Assembly: GCA_964016985.1 (NCBI GenBank)
Contig: OZ024835.1
Coordinates: forward strand, 2,487,501 to 2,551,500
DNA length: 64,000 bases
Source: Anodontia alba
Taxonomy: Eukaryota; Mollusca; Bivalvia; Lucinida; Lucinidae
Direction of reading: 5' to 3'
The notes under the pieces were generated by a model. That model did no database searches. It was not told the origin of the DNA and saw nothing but the letters and a program-made list of their open reading frames with translations. Position 1 is the stretch's first letter. Each line of letters begins with the position of its first letter. Shown in pieces: positions 61,887 through 64,000 of this stretch. The position numbers and the translations under genes are program-made.

Positions 61887-62246
61887 AAGGTAAGAGAAAA
61901 GTCCAGGGAGTGACACAATCACAAACCGCAGCCCTTCCTAGACCCCAAGAGGAAGAAGAAACAAGCACAAACCGAACAAACGTACGAAAAACACTAAGAT
62001 TAGCTCTCTCTTCCTCAAGCGAGGTAATCGCAATACTAAAAGGACTGAAAAACACAAGAACAAAATGACACAGGGAAAGACATACAACAAATCGCCTCGT
62101 AGAATAAATCACAAAGCAACAAAGAGTAAGACCAACACCGGGACCACCGCCTTAGAACGGTCGGTAGAGCAAACCATCGGGGGGTTTAAAGCACTTTTAC
62201 AGCTAGCTAACTTCACCCTTGGTCCCGATGCTACTCTTAATACAGA
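61887..62246 (+). repeat. F-family repeat, full copy
   Basis: AAGGTAAGAGAAAAGTCCAG to CTTGGTCCCGATGCTACTCT, colinear with 45478..45848. Reading frames inside are repeat shadows. Confidence 0.78.
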
Positions 62247-62454
62247 AATACATAAAAAAATCATTACGGGTAAGAGGTAAATCTTAGATAAAGCCTATAA
62301 TAAAGCATAGATGAGAACTCAACAGTAACAACGTGTTGAGACATTTAGAGATTCCCTGGGTTGTCATTAAACACCACTGGAATACTGGAGCAAGAGAAAA
62401 CCACCAATTAAACCACACTGAGCCGAACAACAGACATAAAAACTTCCAGCCCAG

Positions 62455-62560
62455 TCCATCTAACGGAGACATTTTAAGTCGGGGCAATCATCGAGTCTGA
62501 ACCCCGACCCATAGGCGTGCAATTAAAGAGGCCCCTGATTGGATTAACCGCTAAGCGAGC
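62455..62560. repeat. F-related end segment
   Basis: GGGGCAATCATCGAGTCTGA, GGCGTGCAATTAAAGAGGCC and GATTGGATTAACCGCTAAGC. Also near 35930 and 52690. It overlaps the end of the RT pseudogene. Confidence 0.5.
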
Positions 62561-63400
62561 AGACTGTTTTATGACATCAATGTTATACCCCTTTCGTTGA
62601 TAACATATGATAGTTCGACTAAAATGATCAGAAGATTCAGCTTTTCATTCAGGTTCCGATAAGAACAGAAGTGTTTTTTTTTCAATCCGGTATCGTACTT
62701 AGAGATCAATTCGTAGTATCGACGATAAGACTTAGGAGAAGGCTTCCCTAAAACCTAGCAAACCGAATAAGTTGAGAAATGTAAAAAACATAAGACGGGG
62801 CATGAAGAACGTCAAAACAAGGTTAAACATGAAAGCCATCGCGTTTGTCATAAATTGTAGATGAAAGAAAACCGTTAGAAATTAATAAATGCAAATAAAA
62901 ATGCGGCTTCGAAATCAGTAGAATAAGCTATGTTCAAGTCTTCATTAGGATGAATCTGATTGACCATTCCTTCCTTCTAAGTAAGGTTTGTCGATATTCA
63001 AAAGGTCGTCCAAATATCTGGACGTTGAGTTAAAAGCTTCAATAATATCAGCTTGCGTATCCTTAGAAAGAGACATCATAAAATTATTTTCATAACGGAA
63101 CAAAAAATAAATCCGCTACAAGAGGAGCACAATTAGTATCCATCGAAATTCCCACAATTTGTCTGTGTAACTTAGTCCCAAATCTAATGAAAATGTTGTC
63201 TGAAAGGTATGATAATGCATCACAAATGTTTTGATAGGACCAAAGATTAAACCTTTTTTGGTCATCAGAATTAAAAAATGCATTCCTGTCATAAGAAAAG
63301 GAGAGCCTTCTATTTGACAAGTATTCTCAATTAAGTCTGTAAGTTTGCTTAAAGTATGGGATAAAGTTGTATAAAACGTAAAAAATCATGTTGACAAACT
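62480..63400 (-). pseudogene. Decayed Penelope-type reverse transcriptase
   Basis: The minus strand encodes, across several frames, a reverse-transcriptase-like protein of the kind often found in invertebrate Penelope-like elements. The 76-codon block 63090..63320 has WSYQNICDALSYLSDN, IFIRFGTKLHRQIVGI and SMDTNCAPLVADLF. Continuing at 62940-63089 is IIEAFNSTSRYLDDLLNI, so the catalytic YLDD box is readable (63005..63016). Further down are SYRRYYELISKYDTGLKK and, in another frame, YQRKGYNIDVIKQSA. Frameshifts and stops show it is dead. The Penelope assignment rests on remembered family resemblance. Confidence 0.72.
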
Positions 63401-64000
63401 AAACGCGCAAAATCCTCTTGACTTTATTTTTAATAAGTACCTCATTTTTTAAACCAATATGAGTTAAACCTTGCATTTCAATCTATGGCATGTATTTAAA
63501 TATGCAATATCAATACTTTATACCAGTCCTTTCTCTGAGGTTGGAGGCATTAAATCTGAGACCAGCGGGACTTCCAGTAATTAATTATAAGATGAGTGTT
63601 TTCATTTTGTCTTCGTCACAGTACAATATGTAGATAAAGTTACCCAGGGCAGGCCTTAATCACGAATCACAGCCGTCTCGAAACACTGAAAGAAGAAGAG
63701 ATGGTGAATAAATAATGAACAAACACAACGGCACATTTACAACAAGCGACATACTAACAAAGAAGAACTGCAATAGAGGAACTGCCTTTAGAATGATCAT
63801 CAGGAAAAAAGAACTGCGGGCGAGGAGAGGTGCACTTTAATTAGTTTTATTTTAACATGCTTGTGCAAACTGACTTTTAGTAAGCGGTTTTTGTTTTTGT
63901 TGAGTCCCCATCTTTGCCTTATTGTAAGCTTTATTTGTGATTTATCTGTTGCCCGTAATGATTAATAGACGAGTTCCACATGGACCGAACAAATATATGT
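63401..64000. other. L-family remnant, otherwise unclassified
   Basis: 63640-63850 has reverse L motifs (TACCCAGGGCAGGCCTTAAT, AGAAGAAGAGATGGTGAATA, CAAAGAAGAACTGCAATAG, AGGAACTGCCTTTAGAATG). Nothing else identifiable up to the window edge. Confidence 0.4.

Overview
This is eukaryotic, AT-rich, gene-poor DNA built almost entirely from short interspersed repeats. The mix (dense palindromic MITEs, tRNA-headed SINEs, decayed LINE and Penelope-type reverse transcriptases, long A/T runs and microsatellites) looks like an intergenic or intronic part of an animal genome. From general familiarity with such repeats I favour a bivalve mollusc, but nothing here proves the taxon. No intact host gene can be supported. 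The only clear long coding region is a 285-codon ORF inside a retroposed element at 47.5-48.8 kb. A short GC-richer island at 31.5-31.9 kb is the best candidate for a piece of a host gene.

The dominant component is family A, a ~270-bp MITE-like element with ends CATTACGAAAACA / CATCACGAAAACA and a ~90-bp central palindrome. I count 36 copies in both orientations, about 15% of the window. Other families: TTAA-bounded elements (B and N; piggyBac-like ends), TA-bounded pogo/Tigger-like elements (C), a ~66-bp hairpin (D) found alone and inside B, N and M, ~230-bp elements with GATCAG hairpins (E), F repeats carrying GGTAAGAGAAAAGTCC, foldbacks with CAGACGAC ends (G), a SINE (H), CCCAGC-ended perfect palindromes (I), a large foldback (J), a dispersed repeat (K), a GGCATTTCCTGGGTAT-ended repeat (L) and a duplicated 400-bp promoter-like block (M).

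Layout: 0-3 kb, N, D and a 160-bp tandem array, then a SINE nested in an N element. 3-20 kb, A, C, D, E, F copies plus a dimeric tRNA-like SINE at 8.2-8.6 kb. 21-23 kb, 3' end of a LINE on the minus strand. 24-25.7 kb, an asymmetric foldback and block M1. 26-46 kb, A-family copies with C, E, F, I and a new 818-bp TIR element at 29.7-30.5 kb. 46.9-48.9 kb, block M2 split by the ORF-bearing element with a 12-bp target duplication. 49-62 kb, more A copies, a 24-bp minisatellite interrupted by a B element, and a TA microsatellite. 62.5-63.4 kb, a decayed Penelope-type reverse transcriptase.

The most unusual pattern is that hairpin cassettes are shared between elements with unrelated ends. One cassette, with arms around GTACTCRTTAGAAYCGCCTC, sits at the centre of family A, of the pogo-like family C, of a second TA-bounded element at 38.0 kb and (decayed) of a fourth element at 8.06 kb. 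A second cassette (D) sits in B, N and M. One A copy has lost the cassette exactly between its two GTAC sites. This suggests palindromic cargo that moves between, or is retained by, different MITE backbones.
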